This document shows, one piece after another, positions 23,588 through 33,599 of a stretch of 64,000 nt of DNA. A model generated the notes under the pieces. It did no database searches and had not been told where the DNA came from. It was given only the letters and a program-made list of their open reading frames with translations. This DNA comes from Arabidopsis thaliana (lineage: Eukaryota > Streptophyta > Magnoliopsida > Brassicales > Brassicaceae): positions 15,733,971 through 15,797,970 of the forward strand of contig NC_003070.9 of assembly GCF_000001735.4 (NCBI RefSeq), written 5' to 3'. Numbering within the stretch: position 1 is the stretch's first letter; every line of letters begins with the position of its first letter. The position numbers and the translations under genes were made by a program.

Positions 23588-24438
23588 TGATGGAAACCCC
23601 GGATTCCTCCAAGACAAGACTCAGCGATTCAAAGACTGAAACTATGCAGAAGTGGTAATGATGATGAAGTAACCGAATTGATGTTGAATAGACAACACCG
23701 AGGGCTAGAGAATATGATCCAAGGGCTATTCCTCGCGAGGATCAGAGACTCTACACGAAACCTAAGTGGTTTGATTCCACAAACTACCTAGAACTCGCAA
23801 GAACAATGATTTGATTCAAGATAAAGTATTGAAGCAAAACAAACTGAATTTTCTTATTAATCAAAGCGTGAATACAAAGTAAAGAAACAAAGAGCTTAAA
23901 TAGAAAAGTGTAGCAAAGGTCTAAAATTTAGAAAGGAAACAAATAAATTAGAGAGAACCATGATCTTGTCACCATTGATGTCTTCTAGTCGTTGGGCATT
24001 AAAAGTGACGCTCCTTTGGCTTGTGGCGTGATCTTCATGAATCTTCTTAGGTCTGGTGGATGAGATGGATTGCTGAGATCTTCTGGAGTGAGTAAACGAA
24101 CTGGATCAAGAGGAGGATATTCGATATTGAGGGAAAAGGCAAGAGATCCTCCGATTAAGGAAAGTTTTTTCTTTCTTGGTTTTGGATGTGTGAAGAGAAT
24201 GTGTGTCATCTCTGCAGCTCCTAAATGTCGTGTAGTCTTCATAAGGGTGAATATAAACTGCAAGAAGTCTTCAAGTACATCAGGTGGCTCTTTGGTTAGG
24301 TTAAGTTTGTCAACTAGATCGTCAGTTGGTTCTTCAGGAAGTCTGTCAGAAAGTCCTTCAGCCGGTTCATCAGCAAGTCTATCAGGTGGTCAGTCAGTGA
24401 GTCCATCAGCTACAATGTCAGCTTCCATTCTTATATCA
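23588..24438 (-). repeat. LTR of element E (3' in element orientation)
   Basis: Direct repeat of 25318-26202. On the minus strand it follows the polypurine tract. It contains an open frame (minus, 24263-23985) whose counterpart is also open in the other LTR, and a short TCAGnnnGTC(A/C)TCAG-type repeated tract near 24340-24415. Confidence 0.9.
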
Positions 24439-24455
24439 CCCCCTCCCCCTTGAAA
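24439..24455 (-). promoter_or_regulatory. Polypurine tract of element E
   Basis: On the minus strand TTCAAGGGGGAGGGGG immediately precedes the LTR start TGATATAAG. This fixes the element orientation. Confidence 0.85.
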
Positions 24456-24889
24456 GGGTTTTGTCCTCGAAACTATTTGACCTCCACCAAGAGTAAGCAA
24501 GTTAGCTTTCATGCGGTTTTGTGACTCTAATGTCATACCTTGATGTTGTTTAGGATTGTTGCGGTATGGTGCGTCAGGTGGTTCAGCTTGGATCAGCATG
24601 GAGTGGTAGAATCCTCTAGCTGCATGTAGCTCCAGAGTAGGGACGTGGTTTTTCATGAATGATGCGGCATGTGGTGTTTTGCTTCTTGTTCCAAAACCTG
24701 AAAAATGAGTCTTTTGGCGAAGACAAGTGCATTATATCCGTCTTTTGGGAAGAATAAAAGGACTTATCAACATAAAAACTAACTCTAGTGTTAGCCCATA
24801 CCTTAGGTTTAATTTGCATTGCTCGAACATCCTTTTGATCTAATGGGGCAAGAGTGAAGTTGCGGTTGTTGAGGCAAAAGGAATATTGA
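24456..24889 (-). pseudogene. Residual gypsy pol segments of element E
   Basis: Between protease and polypurine tract two short pieces remain on the minus strand: TLAPLDQKDVRAMQIKPKVW near 24830-24790, the linker after protease, and NLLTLGGGQIVSRTKPFQGG near 24500-24445, resembling the end of pol just before the tract. The absence of about 3 kb between them marks the internal deletion. Confidence 0.65.
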
Positions 24890-25317
24890 TTGGTGCGACC
24901 ATTGTGACTAACTTCGCGATCATACTGTCATGGCCTACCAACTAAAATATGCCCAACTTGCATAGTTGCAACATCACACAAGATTTGATCTTGATATTTC
25001 CCAATAGAAAATAGCACTTCGACTTGTTTTGACAACTTTATTTCCTCTTTGTCATTAAGCCATTTAAGCTTATATGGCCTTGGATGATCAGTGGTGTTGA
25101 GTCCTAGCTGTTCAACAAGAGTAATACTAGCAATGTTAGTACATGCACCACTATCGACAATCAAATGACATACCTTATCCTTGATGGTGCAACGGGAATG
25201 GATTAAGTTATCCCTTTGCTTCGGTTCTTCCGTGGGTTGTTGGGCTGAGAGAACCCTTTGAATGACTAGTAGCTCGCCTACATCGGGATAGATGGTGGTT
25301 GATTCATCTGATACCAA
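24890..25317 (-). pseudogene. Gypsy retropepsin of element E
   Basis: An open frame of 129 codons ends at 24928 (minus). HLIVDSGACTNIAS holds the catalytic D-S-G triad at about 25165-25155. LVEQLGLNTTDHPRPYKLKW and LNDKEEIKLSKQVEVLFSIG follow, then CDVATMQVGHILVGRP, the usual end of chromovirus proteases. Immediately after the stop the reading continues in another frame with YDREVSHNGRTNQYSF. Family assignment rests on these motifs. The missing downstream domains mean it cannot support retrotransposition. Confidence 0.85.
25300..25317 (-). promoter_or_regulatory. Primer binding site of element E (tRNA-iMet type)
   Basis: On the minus strand TTGGTATCAGATGAATC directly follows the LTR end GCATCA. 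TGGTATCAGA is complementary to the 3' end of initiator tRNA-Met, different from the tRNA-Asp PBS of elements A and B. Confidence 0.82.
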
Positions 25318-26202
25318 TGATGCAAACCCCGGATTCCACCAAGAAAAGACTCACCGAATCAAAGACTAAAACTATGTGGAAGTGGTGATGATGATAAAGT
25401 AACCGAATTGTTGTTGAATCCACAACACTGAGAGCTAAAGAATATGATCCAAGGGCTATTCCTTGCGAGGATCAGAGATTCTCCACGAAACCTAAGTGGT
25501 TTGATTCCACAAACTACCTAGAACTCGCAAGAACAATGATTTGATTCAAGACAAAGTATTGAAGCACAACAAACTGAATTTTCTTATAATCAAAGCGTGA
25601 ATACAAAGTAAAGAAACAAAGAGCTTAAATAGAAAAGTGCAGCAAAGGTCTAAAATTTAGAAAGGAAACAAATAAATTAGAGAGAACCATGATCTTCTCA
25701 CGTTGATGTCTTCTAGTCGTTGGGCATTAAAAGTGACGCTCCTTTGGCTTGTGGCGTGATTTTCATGAATCTTCTTAGGTCTGGTGGATAAGATGCATTG
25801 CTGAGATCTTCTGGAGTGAGTAAACGAACTCGATCAACAGGAGGATATTCGATCTTGAGGGAAAAGGCAAGAGATCCTCCGATTAAGGAAAGTGTCTTCT
25901 CTCTTGGTTTTGGATGTGTGAACAGATTGTGTGTCATCTCTACAGCTCCTAAATGTCGTGTAGGCTTCATAAGGGTTAATATAATTAGGAGTAAGTCTTC
26001 AAGTACATCAGGTGGCTCTTTGGTTAGATTAAGTTTGTTAACTAGGTCGTCAGCGGGTTCTTCAGAAAGTCCTTCAGGAAGTCTGTCAGAAAGTCCTTCA
26101 GGAAGTCTGTCAGAAAGTCTTTCAGCCGGTTCATCAGCAAGTCTATCAGGTGGTCCTTCAATGAGTCCATCAGCTACAATGTTAGCTCCCGTTCTTATAT
26201 CA
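25318..26202 (-). repeat. LTR of element E (5' in element orientation)
   Basis: Direct repeat of 23588-24438, followed on its minus-strand 3' side by the PBS. A 24-bp unit (AAGTCCTTCAGGAAGTCTGT-containing) is tandemly expanded near 26060-26130, which accounts for most of the extra length. Confidence 0.9.
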
Positions 26203-26354
26203 TGACGGTAATTCGAAGACGCAACTTATTGATGTTTTGAAGATTTCCAAATTCGGCCCAGAATATTCCCTTATTTCTGTGTATTCAAACCTCTTCCACG
26301 AGTTCGGCTTTTGTGTTTTGCATGAGGGCAAGCAAAAACTAATTCTGGGGGAGT

Positions 26355-27112
26355 TGATATAACCCTATTTTTACTGCTTTTAGCTATGATTTAGGTATAG
26401 GTTTTAGAGTTTGTTTGTTATTTCTAGATTCTTCTCTAGTCGTTTTCAGGTCTTTACATGTTTGGGATTTATTTGGAGATAATGGAGCATTCAAGAGGAA
26501 AACAGAGAATTTAGGCTGCTGAAGAAATTCGGAGACTAAAAACCGCGTAGGTGTCGAACGACACCACTCTTGGTGTCGAGCGACACCAATACTTGACGAC
26601 AATTCGAAGACGCAACTTATTGATGTTTTGAAGATTTCCAAATTTGGCCCAAAACTTTCCCTTATTTCTAAAGAAGGCCCATCACGTTTCTTAGGTCATA
26701 TATATATATATATATTTTAAAGGTCATTGTTTAGACCTAAGAGCATCTCCATTGGAAGTATCTCAATGAGATACCCAACAAAAAAAAAATTTCAAAAAAA
26801 AAAAGTATGAGAGAGGTGAGAAAAAGTAGGAGAGAAGGAGAGTTAAGTTTCTGGGAGGAGAAACTTTGAGAAACTATTCTCATCCAATTTGGACAGGTGT
26901 CATCATATTATTAGTTCAACTATTAAATAATAATTAATATATCTATTTTGATTAAAATATTAATATTTTTTTTTTTTGAGAAACTTTCCTTATTTTTACT
27001 GATGGAGATGGTCTAAGCTTGAAGAGGCTAATCTCCTTATCTCTTTTGTACTTTGGGAGCAAAACCCTGTGGAGACTCCCTTTGGAAGCTTAAGGCAATT
27101 TGAGCTATATCA
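26355..27112 (+). repeat. 3' LTR of element D, with MITE and internal deletion
   Basis: Aligns with the LTR of element B for its first 380 bases, including the U3 palindromes at about 26551-26588. It is interrupted by a 273-bp MITE and then jumps from CTCCCTTTGGAAG (near 27088) to the last 22 bases of the LTR, so roughly 450 bases are missing compared with element B. Confidence 0.8.
26741..27013. mobile_element. PIF/Harbinger-like MITE, 273 bp
   Basis: Terminal inverted repeats GAGCATCTCCATTGG and CTGATGGAGATGGTC (about 12 of 15 pair), flanked by TAA at 26738-26740 and 27014-27016. Homologous LTRs in the window without the insertion (for example TAGACCTAAGCTTTG near 16662) give the empty site. 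No coding sequence. A-rich and T-rich tracts lie near 26780 and 26970. Confidence 0.85.
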
Positions 27113-27361
27113 TGTACAAGTTAGATTTGCCTACATTGATGGATGCATTCCACAAAGTGTTTCATGTGTCTATGCTAAGGAAGTGCATAACGCATCAGGA
27201 AAATGTCATATCAGAGCCTCCGCCGGATTTGCTAGAGAATATGATGATTGTGGGAATGCTGATTCCGAATTTGTTGGGAGTAAGTTCAGAGATGGTCGGA
27301 AGATAAAGGTCAAATTGGTCGAAGAATTTGTTTGGTGTTCGTGGCTAACATGATGCGTACA
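27113..27361 (+). pseudogene. Ty3/gypsy pol fragment, continuation after element D
   Basis: The C-terminal part of the same polyprotein resumes after the TGTAC duplication: YKLDLPTLMDAFHKVFHVSM then LRKCITHQEN, the conserved HxVFHVSMLRK segment downstream of integrase. ISEPPPDLLENM follows. The fragment is cut at 27361 by the start of a CACTA element. No chromodomain is visible in what remains. Confidence 0.82.
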
Positions 27362-27957
27362 CACTACAAGAAAACAATCACTTTACGAGGGAAGAATTCG
27401 TAGATAATCCCTTGCAAATTGCTAATACCGAGGGAATTATGACGAGTGGCAATTCCTCGCAAATTGCCCTTCGCAAATGAAATTCGGTAGTAAGTCTATC
27501 GCAAAATTTGGGACGAACAAAATACCTCACAAATCTCTCGCAAATTGCAAAGGATATTACGGTAGAAAAGTGGTAGCAATTGAGTGGTCTCTCTTACTCC
27601 TTGCAAAATTTGAGATGGATTTGCAATTCTTCATCTTTATTACAATTTTCTAGCAAAACATTGGATGGATTTGCGATTTATAAGGGACGTATAAAGTATT
27701 TTTCATAAGCATATCTACTGTTGTATTTAGCCTTAATTACATTCTTAATTGGATCTTATATTTAATCTTTATACCAACTTAAACTTTATATTTGAAAATT
27801 TATATTAAAACTGATTTGAAACCTTAAACCAAGAATTGAAAACGGAAATTAAACAAATTCGAATACAAATGTTAGAACCCAAAATTAATTATACATTCAG
27901 AAAAAATTGTCTATTTTTGTGATGGAGAGACATTATTACAAAAACTTAGAAATTTTG
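27362..27957 (-). repeat. Terminus and subterminal repeats of CACTA F
   Basis: The terminal CACTACAAGAAAAC is followed by about ten copies of a TTGCAAATT/CCTCGCAAA motif in both orientations up to about 27560. A spacer without clear content runs to the stop codon of the transposase gene at 27958. Confidence 0.75.
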
Positions 27958-28291
27958 TTATGGAGAGGATCCAATGCTGGTTGCCTCAGCTCCAATCTCA
28001 GCAGATGTAGGAGCTATGGCGCCATTGGGCACCTCAGGGTTTGGATCAGAGCTGATCGGTTCTGTCCTTGTAGAGGATCCAGATCGAAAGCGTGCAGCAA
28101 ACTCAGGATCCTTCTTGGCAAGATAGTCGAAGTACACATCAAAGCTGGTGATCTTCTCAGCTTGGTTTGCAATAAGCGTTTCAGCGGCAGCCAACCTTTG
28201 AGAGATTACAACCGAATCATCTCGAGGATGGACTGGACCATTATGAGCTGAAGATGCTTCAAGCTGCAATGAACCAGCCCAATAGATCTTT
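27958..28291 (-). pseudogene. Transposase_24-like gene of CACTA F, end of last exon
   Basis: On the minus strand from the TTT duplication: IYWAGSLQLEASSAH, then VVISQRLAAAETLIANQAEK (coiled-coil-like), and FAARFRSGSSTRTEPISSDP to a stop at 27958. It parallels the exon at 28937-28759 of CACTA G. The same exon begins at 34521, on the other side of CACTA G; removing G with one TTT copy keeps the reading frame. Confidence 0.8.
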
Positions 28292-28510
28292 CACTACAAG
28301 AAAACACGTGTTTTACGAGGGAAGGTTTCCTTGTAAATCCGTCGCAAAACGCGTATAGCAAGAGAATTGCTACGCCACGTCATTCCTCGCAAAACGCGGC
28401 TGGCAAATTTAATATCTTGCAATTCCCACGTAAATTTTGTGGGGAACCTATTCCGTCGCAAAATTTGCGGGGACCACAATCCCTCGCAAAACATAAGAGT
28501 AGCACTTCCC
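28292..28510. repeat. Left subterminal repeats of CACTA G
   Basis: CACTACAAGAAAACACGTG, then multiple TCGCAAAACGCG and CTCGCAAA motifs in both orientations to about 28530. Non-coding. 28530-28758 holds AT-rich sequence in which I see nothing else. Confidence 0.75.
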
Positions 28511-29634
28511 TTGCAACATTCGCAAGTCTGTTGCAAGTCTTTTTTGTTTTTTTTATTTACGAATTTTATGCTGATTTATTTTTCTAGGGATTTTAATTTG
28601 ATTTTCTAGTAAACATATAAAAACATATATGAAATGAGTAGACATTCAAAAACATTAACTGCTAAATGATTCAAAAACATAAGTGTTGAGATTACAAAAG
28701 TTAGAGATTAGCAAACCCAAGTCTTAAAACAAAAGTTGAGATTAACAAATATATACCAAAATAGGCAACGAAACTATTAATCTTGTCAGCCTGAAGTTGA
28801 AGACGAGCTTCAGCAGCAGCAAGCTTCTCCGATAGAACAATCAGATCATTGTGAGGCTGTGGACTAACAGTGGCTGAGGATGCTTCATTATGTAGAGAAC
28901 TAACCCCATACAACCTTCCTTTCTTCCTTGGAGCAACCTGATACAAACCACACAATATAATGAGTGGACTGCCACGAGATTAAGTACTAATGAAATAATC
29001 ACACAAGTATGTTGCTAACATCATCACACAAGTATGCTGCTAACATCATCACATAATCACACACCACACAAAGACTAAGTACTAACTAAAGACACTCTGA
29101 ACTGGAAATATACAAAATTACCTGAGCATAAATCTTGTTCTTGACAGCCACTAATAACCCACCTGAAGCAGAGCTCTCTATATTATCCCCTAATTGCAGT
29201 AGAGTCTCTGCCTCATCAATCCTTGATGACACTTCCTTGTAGATCTCCACTGACTTTTCATCAATGAAAGTCCCATCAGGTTTGCGATGAGTCATCTCAA
29301 GAACCACCAGAAAATCTGGAGTTGAATCATCAGTCTCCTCAGACTAAAACAAAAGAAAAAAGTTAAGTGTCAGTTCAAGGGAATGTGCCACTAATAGGCA
29401 CTTTTAGGAAAACTTATTCCGTTTGAGGCACTTTTCAGGGATGAGACACTTTCCTTTGTTTTTGGAGGATAAAAAGACAATTCTATCCTTCCCACATTAA
29501 ACCATCAATTGATTAACCGGTTCTAGAGATTTTGTTTGATTTGGTATCTAATAAAACTAACTGAACGTGTCAAAAAAATATTATTCGTTTTCAATTTTCG
29601 AAAATCTCTCAATCGTTCGATCTAAGACTTATTC

Positions 29635-30126
29635 ATGGATGTCAAAGAAGAGAAACTTATGGAGGAAGAGCAATGATTGCCAGAGAAGACGATCCTTGTG
29701 TTCACCGTTCTGAAAAATGGCGCGATTCTCAAGAACATCTTCGTTGTGAACAGTCGCGATTTCTCGTCGCCGGAGAGAAACGGTTCCACTGTAAGCAATG
29801 ATGATGGCGAAGTAGAAGAGATTCTAGTCGTCGGTCGTCATTCAGATTGTGATATTCTCCTAAACACACCCTAGCATTAGAAGATTCCACTTAGAAATCC
29901 GCTCGATCTCTTCTCGTCAGAAACTCTTCGTCATGGATCTGTCCTCTGGTATGAATCATCTCTAACTCCAATTCAAACGATGTTTGTATTCTTATTGTGG
30001 AATTGGATCTCGATTATATGTGTTTTTGATTGTTGATTGGATTTGTTTTTCGATTTAGTGCATGGGACTTGGGTTAGGGATCTGATTGGCAACACCGATC
30101 TATTAAGGTGGCTCATGGATGTCTAG
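29635..30126 (+). pseudogene. Captured FHA-domain gene fragment (two exons and an intron)
   Basis: An ATG at 29635 opens a short acidic leader with a stop codon. In the same frame PEKTILVFTVLKNGAILKNI follows (about 29680-29740), then FVVNSRDFSSPERNGS and EEILVVGRHSDCDILLNTP (about 29815-29874), a typical forkhead-associated domain with the G-R-H-x-D-C-x-I core. After a small deletion and stops, the exon ends at about 29948 (GTATGA donor). The second exon at 30059 gives HGTWVRDLIGNTDLLRWLMD, the end of the FHA fold. The intron (about 110 bp) is retained, so capture was from DNA. The wording recalls the FHA-PINc protein PARALLEL SPINDLE 1 and relatives; I am only moderately sure. Confidence 0.75.
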
Positions 30127-31937
30127 AAAGATTTACGAGAAACACACAAAAATGTATATCCATTTGTTCGGTGCTAGGTGGATACACAGTCATGTTTTAC
30201 ACTATATCCATTTGGTCGATATTACATGGATACATCTCTACTTCTTAATATCATATATGAACACGTACTTGCGGACTGTCAGCTATAGGAATCCGTCCAT
30301 TACTCTTTGAATATATGTTCTCCAACTAATGAAGTGTTCTTGTATTTGATTTTGGTGAACAATGTTTAGATTTGGTGTTACTCATCTTTCATGTATCTGT
30401 TTGTGCAGCTAAGACATTTCAATCTAAGAGCTGTAAAATATAGGATCATTCATATGGTGATATTCTTATGATTATATTCAAAAATGGTTCATACAAGTGT
30501 GTAAACCCTCTACCCTTAACGGTTTGCACTAAATCATTATTTACTTACCCTAAAATTAAACCCAAACCCTCAACCCATGATCTTTCTCCACTAAATCTGA
30601 AACCGTAAAAACAAACACTAAACTCATACAAAAAATGGTAATTTTACCGACCAATAAAACATATTTAAAGCAAATCAAAGACACAGGTGTCCATTGATGA
30701 CTGTCCAAGCGGTCTAGTCCATGTGGTCATCTAGTGACTTACGGGGTTGTTTCATTTCAATACACAAGTTTATACATGAACAATAATCATCAATTCAAAC
30801 GCCAATTCAAAGTACATCATCGTTCATTTTTCTTTGACCATTTATTCACTTGTGTATGGAAACTCCCATCATTATAACCAAAATTGTATACTAATCCTAA
30901 ATATAACAAGAAACATATATACTTACATAGTGAATAGAATGAGCACAATATCCATGTTTGCTTCTGAATGGACAGATTCTCTTGGATGACATCAATAAGT
31001 AAGCATCCAGCTAACCATATTTGTTTGTTCTATCATCTATGGTCACCAATCATTTGAATTAAGTTGAATTCATGGATGCACAGTACGTCCGTTTGTGATA
31101 TAATTTAATGTAGTGCAAGGAATCATCTGCAAAATTGAATCAAAGAGAATATAAGATCAACTGTTTCATTTAACAATGTATAAATGGACAGTGACTTAAG
31201 ATTCATGCAATGAAAAGTCAAAATCTAATCAAGACATGACAATTACTCTGGGAGATCTCGTTCACTCCTATGTAAAGCTCAAAAGCATTCTCGTATGTCC
31301 CATGAGACATATTAGCTTTTTGAATCGAGTTCCACAAACGCAAATCCAACAACAAAACAAGAGAAACAATCTCAAAGACGTTACATGCATCGAGGACGAG
31401 TCCTCACCGAGAGTAAACAAATATGAGATTCGCAGCTAATGACCCAGAACAGAAGATGAAATCGGATAAAATTATTTGGGCATGCACTTACCTGCATTGT
31501 TGAGCCGTCACGCATAATCGAAGAAGATGGTGGAAGTAATGGAAGAAGGATTGATCATTGTCAGTCGTAAGGGAGTAGTACGAGGAAATTGAAACGGTAT
31601 TGGGAGGAGAAATCGATGTGTATTGACATTGAGAAGTGAGAAAGGAACATTACGAAGATGCCAAGGGATTATTTGAAAGCGAAATCGCCAAAGAGAAGCA
31701 TGAACCATCTATTAGAAAAGGAAAACAAAGAGAAATTGTAAAGTCGTCGTGGGGGATTGGGTGAGAAAGAGAGGTTTCTTACAAATTGATTTTCGTTTAG
31801 AAATTAAAATTAGAGAATTAAACCGAAATTGGTTTGAGGGCAAAATGGACAATTTTTATATTAGAAGTGCCTTGTGTTTTGAAAGTGTCGTATCTCGGAA
31901 ATTGTTTGAGAAAAGTGTCTTAGAGTGTAATATTCTC
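30127..31937. other. Interior and right end of the Pack-MULE
   Basis: No domain recognised. Near 30145-30240 a phrase around ATCCATTTG and GGATACA recurs, a short decayed repeat. Plus-strand frames up to 68 codons exist but show no recognisable composition. 31500-31720 has gene-like base composition (GAAG-rich) but no motif I can name. Confidence 0.5.
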
Positions 31938-33029
31938 TCAGTTCAATATGCATAAGTATATGTATGAGAAAGAAAACAGAGTTAACTTACATGCTTTCTG
32001 GCACGGGATTTGAAAGAGGTCTGACCAAAACGGTGCTTAGATATACCAAGGCCATCGGGATCATGATATCGGGCATTTCTACTGTTGATACTCCTAATTT
32101 GTGATGCCGGATCACGCCAAAAACGAACAAGTCCAGCCCACACTAGAGGATCAATCCATTTAGGCTTTGCCTCATCACCTTTCTCCTTCCACTTTCCCTT
32201 CCACCGACAAATTTGATTAGACATCCTATCCTTCAACTTGTTCTCAAACTCATCTCTAACTCTATCCTTTATGGACTTGTCCCAGTTGTACATTTCCTTC
32301 AAAAAACAAAAAAAAAAAAAGTCAGAAATACCATCACATACATTTGTAGAGTAAAACAAAGCTAAACTAAGCAATTTCACTTACCGCAAAAGTCTCAACC
32401 AACGAGTGATCACTGTTTTAGGAGTTTGTGTCCAATTGGCATGAGGTTCCTTGAAATCTCTTTCATAAACCTTTCAGACAGAAGCTGCAACTGAACCATC
32501 AATCTCAAACCTACAAAAAAAAATCATTACAATGCGAATCAACATACCTAAAATACAATGTATAACCAAATTAGTACTTAGTCTACATACCTAAAATACA
32601 ATGAGAATCTACATACCAAAAATCTAAAACTGAAATTAAATTTAAAGTAGAACCAAAATCATCCTTACAAGAGAGTTCCCGGAGGACGATTTGGATCTAG
32701 CTTCTGCAAAGACTGACGCCCCGGACTGTCGAGGAGCTCATCCAATGTCATATCTTTGAGACCGGCAGTTGGTGGTTGAGTAGCTGAATGAGATGGATTA
32801 GGCGAGTTTGAATTGGATTGTGGAGGAAATAAATCGGCTTGTTGGTTTTGACTCGCAAGTGAGGGTGGATCACGGTTTCTAGATGCATTCCCTTGAGATA
32901 TGGAACCACGAGCAGCAGGAACAAGTACTTGTTGAGTGGATAGATACCTAGTGTAGTCGTTTTCAGATACCATCAACGAGAAAAGAAAAAAAACATTAGT
33001 AAGAGAGAAAGAAAACGTAAACTTTCACA

Positions 33030-33310
33030 GAGGAGAAACCCTAAATTGAACCCTAAATCAAACCCTATAGAAACCCTAAATCGAACCCTAAATATAACCG
33101 TAAAGAAACCCTAAATCAAACCCTCAAGAAACCCTAAATCAAACCCTCAAGAAACCCTAAATCGAATTAAATCATGACTAAATCTTCAGATTAAAACCGA
33201 AATCATACCCTATAGAAACCCTAAATCAAACCCTATAGAAATCCTAAATCGAACCCTAAATCAAACCCTATAGAAACCCTAAATCGAACCCTAAAAAAAA
33301 CCTAAATCAA
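33030..33310 (-). repeat. Telomere-like AAACCCTAAAT tract upstream of the CACTA G gene
   Basis: More than a dozen AAACCCTA or GAACCCTAAAT units alternate in irregular tandem order just upstream of the first ATG (32976, minus). AAACCCTAA is the plant telo-box found in promoters of growth-related genes. Similar but fewer copies occur upstream of the CACTA F gene (35520-35720) and at 58735-58800. Confidence 0.75.
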
Positions 33311-33599
33311 ATTAAATCATGCCTAAATCTTCAGATTAAAACCGAAATCAGACCAATAACAAATCGGCGAAGATCTATAGAGCAAGAAAACCTAACCTTT
33401 CAAAATATCTTCAGATCTTCGGAAAGAGGAGAGAATCGGAGCGTATGAACTGAATCAGAGAGGAGAGCTCGGAGAAAGGAACATAATCAACGATTGGAAG
33501 AGATCGGAGAAGAGAATCGGCGAAGGAAGAGATCGGAGAGATTAGGGTTTCGCGATATGCAGCTGGGTTTGAGCTCCACTCAAACTAGGTCATTCGTAT

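Larger units (their letters stand above)
23588..26202 (-). mobile_element. Element E, deletion derivative of a Ty3/gypsy element with tRNA-iMet PBS
   Basis: LTRs 23588-24438 (851 bp) and 25318-26202 (885 bp), both starting TGATG(G/C)AAACCCC and ending TTATATCA. Flanking 5-mers are TTACG (23583-23587) and TGACG (26203-26207), a duplication with one difference. The interior is only 879 bp. It keeps a protease at its 5' side and the extreme pol end at its 3' side; reverse transcriptase, RNase H and integrase are deleted. It is inserted in the 5' LTR of element D. Confidence 0.88.
23366..27112 (+). mobile_element. Element D, decayed Athila-like LTR element with nested insertions
   Basis: It begins TGATATAACCC at 23366 and ends GCTATATCA at 27112. 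Flanking 5-mers are CGTAC (23361-23365) and TGTAC (27113-27117), consistent with one duplication altered by a CpG-to-TpG change. The 5' LTR survives only as 23366-23587 plus 26203-about 26279. The interior is almost entirely deleted, leaving about 75 bases before the polypurine tract (CTGGGGGAGT, 26345-26354). The 3' LTR is 26355-27112. Element E and a MITE are nested inside. Confidence 0.85.
29379..31937. mobile_element. Pack-MULE (Mutator-like element) in an intron of the CACTA G gene
   Basis: A perfect 9-bp duplication TCAGTTCAA (29370-29378 and 31938-31946) flanks an element whose ends form imperfect inverted repeats of about 75 bp. The left end has GGGAATGTGCCACT, GGCACTTTT and GAGACACTTTCC. 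The complement of the right end has GAGAATATTACACT, GACACTTTTC and ACGACACTTTC. No MURA transposase is visible. It carries a host FHA-domain gene fragment at 29635-30126. The MULE sits 35 bases from the splice acceptor of exon 4. Confidence 0.9.
28759..32976 (-). pseudogene. Transposase_24-like gene of CACTA G, five traceable exons
   Basis: Exons on the minus strand: 1 at 32976-32665 (MMVSENDYTRYLSTQQ to MTLDELLDSPGRQSLQKLDP); 2 at about 32511-32389 (FEIDGSVAASV, stop, KVYERDFKEPHANW); 3 at about 32298-31992 (EMYNWDKSIKDRVRDEFENK, IDPLVWAGLVRFWRDPA, SRNARYHDPDGLGISKH, the conserved core of PF03004-type proteins); 4 at 29343-29122 (MTHRKPDGTFIDEKSVEIYK to KNKIYAQ); 5 at 28937-28759 (VAPRKKGRLYG to KINSFVAYFG). 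Splice sites are canonical at exon 3 donor (GTAAGT), exon 4 acceptor (TTTTAG) and donor (GTAATT). A Trp codon in exon 2 has become TGA. The MULE lies in the intron between exons 3 and 4. The true C-terminal end was not traced. Confidence 0.8.

Noticed and set aside
33030-33310. Interstitial telomere remnant from chromosome fusion
   Set aside because: Units are degenerate, mixed with AAATC spacers, and sit precisely upstream of a transposase ATG; the related promoter of F shows a similar tract.
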